The notes beneath the pieces are model-generated. The model worked only from the letters and a program-made list of their open reading frames with translations, was not told where the DNA came from and made no database searches. A stretch of DNA of 49,488 bases, from positions 1-49,488 of the forward strand of contig JAHFRD010000021.1 of the NCBI GenBank assembly GCA_023258975.1, read 5' to 3'. Every line of letters begins with the position of its first letter. Within the stretch, counting starts at the first letter, position 1. Shown here in pieces: positions 46,598 to 49,488 of the stretch. Source of the DNA: Hydrogenophilales bacterium. Its GTDB lineage: Bacteria > Pseudomonadota > Gammaproteobacteria > Burkholderiales > Thiobacillaceae. Both the position numbers and the translations under genes were made by a program.

Positions 46598-46806
46598 GCA
46601 TGGCATCCTCCCCGACGGTTGGCGTTCCGATCGCGAACGGCATGCATGGCGCAGCCGGCATCCAGCTCGACGTAGTCGTTGTGGATAGCGGTCGTGCCGA
46701 TGCGCACGCCCTTCGGATGGCGGCAGCGGGCGATGCGCAGGCCGCCGATGTCGCTGGCGCTGGACGGATCGAGGTGGCGGCAGTTGCCGCAGCGTTTCCT
46801 GATCAT
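46594..46806 (-). CDS. small cysteine-rich zinc-binding protein
   Basis: A 70-residue protein starting MIRKRCGNCRHLDPSSASDI. It has CGNC, then ARCRHPKGVRIGTTAIHND and DAGCAMHAV, giving four or five Cys/His ligands of a small zinc finger. It is encoded between the DNA-binding-like gene and the DUF6511-like gene in the same transcript. No family is named. Confidence 0.65.
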   Translation of the reverse strand: MIRKRCGNCRHLDPSSASDIGGLRIARCRHPKGVRIGTTAIHNDYVELDAGCAMHAVRDRNANRRGGCHA

Positions 46807-46816
46807 GGCCGCGCTC

Positions 46817-47434
46817 CTATTGCGCCCAGGCGGGCTTGGAGACGGGAGCCTGCGCCCGCTGCGGGGACTGGGCGGCCGGCTGGGCCGGTGTGGCCGAGGC
46901 CTTCGGCGCGGGCGGGGCCGCGTAATTGGGGCGCCCCATCACTGCCCCATAGTCGCGGTGGTCCGGCTCGATGGCCTGCTTGATGACGTTCTTGTGCTCG
47001 CCCTTGGAGTCCTTCTCGACGTCCACCCGGGCGACGAACTCGATGCCGTCCAGATCGCTGAAGTCACGGATGCGGCGGGCGGCCGCCGCCTGGGGCGAAT
47101 TGTCCTGGGGGGAAACGCCGCGTGCGGAGTTGAGTACGGCGCGGATGAAGCTGCGGCCCATGTTGCCCCAGGCCGGCCCCTTGTTGGAGTGCAGACCGAT
47201 GTTCGACCACAGCTTGCGCTTGGCGTACTCGCCCTCCAGCACCACGAATTCGCAGGCCAGGTAGACGCTGCCGGTGTCGAAGCTCTCGCTGGCGTAGCCG
47301 CCGGTCCAGCCCATCTCGGGGTTATCGTGGCCACCTGGTTTGATGGTCATGCGCAGCTTGACCACCGTGCCCTTCGGGATCAAATCGAAGGAAGGCTGCT
47401 GTTCGGCGTCGTTGAAATCGTTCCAGTTGCTCAT
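46817..47434 (-). CDS. putative single-strand DNA-binding or recombination partner protein
   Basis: A 205-residue protein. The N-terminal 150 residues are beta-rich (PKGTVVKLRMTIKPGGHDNP, SVYLACEFVVLEGEYAKRKL, then WSNIGLHSNKGPAWGNMGRS), and the rest is a disordered Ala/Pro/Gln tail ending KPAWAQ. An OB-like domain with a flexible tail directly after a Sak4-type ATPase gene fits a phage SSB-like partner, but the acidic tip typical of SSB is absent. The ATG at 47434 is internal to a longer spurious frame. Confidence 0.6.
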   Translation of the reverse strand: MSNWNDFNDAEQQPSFDLIPKGTVVKLRMTIKPGGHDNPEMGWTGGYASESFDTGSVYLACEFVVLEGEYAKRKLWSNIGLHSNKGPAWGNMGRSFIRAVLNSARGVSPQDNSPQAAAARRIRDFSDLDGIEFVARVDVEKDSKGEHKNVIKQAIEPDHRDYGAVMGRPNYAAPPAPKASATPAQPAAQSPQRAQAPVSKPAWAQ

Positions 47435-47445
47435 GATGGTGTCCT

Positions 47446-48255
47446 TTACTGATGGATGGCGGCGGTGGCGCCGGCGCACTTGCGGATGAGTTTCAGCAGG
47501 TCGGGCTCCTCGACCACGTCGAGGCGACCCGAGCGGTCCTTGGCTGGGAAGCCCCAGGGGTTGACGGTCTGGCAGACGAAGGCGCGGTACGAACTGCCGT
47601 CCTCGGTCTTGAGCTCGGAGAGCGTGACCACCTGGTCGACGATGCCCGGCAGTTCCAGGGCGGTCTTGCTGCCCTCGATCTGGGGCACGAAGACCTTGCG
47701 GTTGAAGTCGTCGATGCGCTCGTCGAGGATGGCCACGAACACCACGTTCTTGCCCCGTGCGTGCTGTAAGTGGGTGAGCGCGGTGATCATTTCCTGCCCC
47801 AGCAATCCATAAGCCCCTCGGCTGTCCGGCTTGCCGGTGCGCTCCGAGAAGGCGGCCGGCTGCACGCGCGCCCAAGTCAGCGCCAGGCGGGAGAGCACCG
47901 TGATGGAGTCGACGAAGTAGGTGTCGTAGCGGTCCAGTTGTTTGGGATCGCCGTATTGCGCGCAGACGTGGTCGAAATGGGCCTGGGAGAATGGCTGTTC
48001 GCTCACCAGGGCGGGGTTGGGACCGGCCAGGAATACGACCAGGTCGCGGAACTCCGGCCAGGTCTTGGGCCGCAGGGTGTCGCCGTGCCAGTCCTGCACC
48101 GAGAGGTCGCCGCTCTCGCAGTCGACGAACAGGGTCGATTGCTCTGGCAGCGTCTTGAGTTGGGTTGTTTTCCCAATTCCACTTTTTCCCAGGAGCACAA
48201 GTTTGACCCCACGCATTTCGGCTAGGCGCTGCTCAGCGGTGATGATGGGTAACAT
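47446..48255 (-). CDS. Sak4-type RecA-like ATPase (phage recombinase)
   Basis: A 269-residue protein with Walker A LGKSGIGKTTQL (22-33), Walker B DTYFVDSITVLSRLAL, and FVAILDERIDDFNRKVFVP followed by the QIEGSKTALELPGIVD region. The compact RecA-like core without extra domains matches Sak4 single-strand annealing/ATPase recombinases of phages. A GGAGG lies seven bases before the ATG at 48255. The HNH gene upstream overlaps its first 23 bases. Confidence 0.85.
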   Translation of the reverse strand: MLPIITAEQRLAEMRGVKLVLLGKSGIGKTTQLKTLPEQSTLFVDCESGDLSVQDWHGDTLRPKTWPEFRDLVVFLAGPNPALVSEQPFSQAHFDHVCAQYGDPKQLDRYDTYFVDSITVLSRLALTWARVQPAAFSERTGKPDSRGAYGLLGQEMITALTHLQHARGKNVVFVAILDERIDDFNRKVFVPQIEGSKTALELPGIVDQVVTLSELKTEDGSSYRAFVCQTVNPWGFPAKDRSGRLDVVEEPDLLKLIRKCAGATAAIHQ

Positions 48256-48745
48256 CAATATGCCTCCAAGTTGTGCGGTTGAGAACGAATCCAATGGCGG
48301 TGCGGCTAACACCGAAGGTTGTTGCGATTCGGCGGTGAGTCAGGCCAAGTGCGCGCAGACGAAACACTTCATGGATGCTTGATTCGTCTAGCTTGGCCAT
48401 CGAATTGCGAGCACCTTGAAAGCGTGGGGGCGGTGAATCTCGCCGCTTACTGCGCATGTCGGACAGGTTGTCCTGCTGGCTGCCTGCAAAGAGATGGGCG
48501 GGATTGACACACCTGGGGTTGTCGCAGTGGTGGCACACCACGATCTTTGGATCCAAGTGGACATCGTGGACAAGTTCATAGGCGACGCGATGCGCCTTGG
48601 CACAGCCACTGCCGCGTCGTCCTCTGCCGATCACGCCGTAGCCATGCTCATTCACTGCGCCTTGCCACTCCCAGCATCCATTGGCAGTGGGCTGTACTCG
48701 GCGCCAGAAGCGGTGAACTAAGGGTGTGAGATCGCGGGGCTTCAT
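48233..48745 (-). CDS. HNH endonuclease with C-terminal helix-turn-helix (second copy)
   Basis: A 170-residue protein with AKAHRVAYELVHDVHLDPK, then KIVVCHHCDNPRCVNPAHLF and AGSQQDNLSDMRSKR as the HNH core, and a C-terminal helix-turn-helix (ESSIHEVFRLRALGLTHRRI, then ATTFGVSRTAIGFVLNR). It is clearly related to the HNH gene at 12774-13247 (same order, CDNP-CV-P-HLF). It overlaps the recombinase gene by 23 bases and the upstream gene by four. Homing-endonuclease behaviour is likely. Confidence 0.88.
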   Translation of the reverse strand: MKPRDLTPLVHRFWRRVQPTANGCWEWQGAVNEHGYGVIGRGRRGSGCAKAHRVAYELVHDVHLDPKIVVCHHCDNPRCVNPAHLFAGSQQDNLSDMRSKRRDSPPPRFQGARNSMAKLDESSIHEVFRLRALGLTHRRIATTFGVSRTAIGFVLNRTTWRHIDVTHHHR

Positions 48746-49224
48746 ACGACCTCCGAGATCAGCGCCAGGCGGTAGCTGGTTTTGCCCGGCTTGACGGTGC
48801 GCGCGGCCTGGAACTGCTCGCGCAGGACGGGCGGCCAGTTGCTGTAGCGGGCCTCGGGGATGGCGTACTCGATGTCGAGGTAGTCCTCGACGCGCTCGCC
48901 GGAAGCGGCGATGCGCCGCGCGGTTTCGGCGAGTTGCGCCTGGTTCCAGGACACGCGCTTGGGACTGTCGACGGTGACCCGGACGCCGGCGTCATCCAGG
49001 TGGACGACACCGAAGTCCTTGCCGGCGGCCAGACGCGCTTGCTGCGCCTGCTCGGCATAGCGCTGTTCCAGGGCTGCGTGGTAGCGCTGCCGAACCTGTT
49101 TGAGCGAGGTTTCCAGCGAGTCGAGGAACGCGCCCAGTTCGAACAGCGGTTGCTGCGCCAGGGAGGCCATCTGGCCGACGGACATCTCGGTCAGGTCAGC
49201 GGGGAGGGTGATGAGATCGCTCAT
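48742..49224 (-). CDS. phage early protein, function unknown
   Basis: A 160-residue protein starting MSDLITLPADLTEMSVGQMA. It is helical in the first half (SLETSLKQVRQRYHAALEQR, then YAEQAQQARLAAGKDFGVVH), then has beta strands (DDAGVRVTVDSPKRVSWNQA) and SGERVEDYLDIEYAIPEARY before the C terminus. GAGGGGGCGG precedes the ATG. The pattern is common in phage early regions, but I do not recognise a named family. Confidence 0.65.
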   Translation of the reverse strand: MSDLITLPADLTEMSVGQMASLAQQPLFELGAFLDSLETSLKQVRQRYHAALEQRYAEQAQQARLAAGKDFGVVHLDDAGVRVTVDSPKRVSWNQAQLAETARRIAASGERVEDYLDIEYAIPEARYSNWPPVLREQFQAARTVKPGKTSYRLALISEVV

Positions 49225-49234
49225 GGCCGCCCCC

Positions 49235-49488
49235 TCATGCGTAGGCCCGAACCGAAGTCGAGTGGCGCGCATTGCGCTGCTCGAAGGCTTCGATTTCGGA
49301 GATGAGGTAGGTGACGCGGGCGCCAAGCTTGCAGAACACCGGTCCGAGGTGTTCCTGCCGCCACCGGCGGATGGTGCGCACGCTCAAGCCCCAGCGGGCG
49401 GCGAGCTCATATTCGTCGAGGGCGAGTCGTTCTACGGAAACGCCACGCTGCGTGGCGCGCCCTCCTGCATGACGGCCTTGAATGGATT
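49235..49488 (-). CDS. helix-turn-helix protein, N terminus outside the window
   Basis: An open minus-strand frame runs from the right edge to TGA at 49237-49235. It encodes ERLALDEYELAARWGLSVRT followed by IRRWRQEHLGPVFCKLGARV and TYLISEIEAFEQRNARHST. This is the AlpA/excisionase-type HTH ('ELAARWG-x-S-x-RT-x-RRWR' then 'Y-x-x-x-E-x-E-x-F'). No ATG or GTG fits before the domain inside the window, so it is partial or begins just outside. It heads the visible early operon. Confidence 0.75.
   Translation of the reverse strand, partial: SIQGRHAGGRATQRGVSVERLALDEYELAARWGLSVRTIRRWRQEHLGPVFCKLGARVTYLISEIEAFEQRNARHSTSVRAYA

Overview
The window is GC-rich bacterial DNA. Dense, overlapping Shine-Dalgarno-led genes and a lambda-like head module point to a proteobacterium; beta- or gamma- is likely, but the species cannot be read from the sequence. 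It has two parts.

Part A (about 1-12.2 kb) is a defence-type operon. After the tail of an unidentified gene (1-112) and a 366-base leader, the plus strand carries five coupled genes. They are an 801-residue sigma-70 factor with N-terminal ankyrin-like repeats (479-2884), a MORC/MutL-type GHKL ATPase (2881-4395), a Z1-type superfamily II helicase (4409-7279), a PD-(D/E)XK nuclease-like protein (7263-8267) and an AIPR family protein (8264-10045). A Vsr mismatch endonuclease follows (10055-10513). Its 3' end overlaps, tail to tail, a convergent DNA cytosine-5 methyltransferase (10464-12050, minus). The MORC-ATPase, Z1, nuclease and methyltransferase set resembles predicted multi-subunit restriction systems. 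A dedicated ankyrin-sigma protein translationally coupled to it is the unusual part and the best candidate for something undescribed.

Part B (about 12.3 kb to the right edge) is most of a lambda-like siphovirus prophage, almost all on the minus strand. Read in its own direction (right to left), it starts with a partial HTH gene and a recombination/replication block: Sak4-type ATPase, a probable DNA-binding partner, DUF6511-like protein, Cas4-like nuclease, AlpA-like HTH, Toprim-D5 primase-helicase, RuvC-like resolvase and DUF6362-like HTH. A strong minus-strand terminator lies at 41539-41558. An intergenic region with seven TGCGAACC half-sites follows, then two ParB-domain DNA methyltransferases. 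Next is a plus-strand island of eight small genes (35.87-38.64 kb) punctuated by six near-identical 31-base elements. The minus strand then resumes with the terminase subunits, two host-contact-like proteins, gpW-like joiner, portal, S49 protease with nested scaffold, decoration protein, major capsid, joining and tail proteins, a tail chaperone with a -1 frameshift, tape measure, distal tail genes, holin-like membrane proteins and a lysozyme.

Three additions look like independent acquisitions: a plus-strand Cdd1-like helix-hairpin-helix gene next to the capsid gene, and two HNH-plus-HTH genes wedged with small overlaps into the lysis and recombination clusters. No integrase or attachment site is visible, so it is open whether Part A is host DNA or cargo at the prophage end. 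Start codons were chosen by Shine-Dalgarno spacing, by stop/start overlap with the upstream gene and by where recognisable domains begin; family names come from motif recognition, not from searches.
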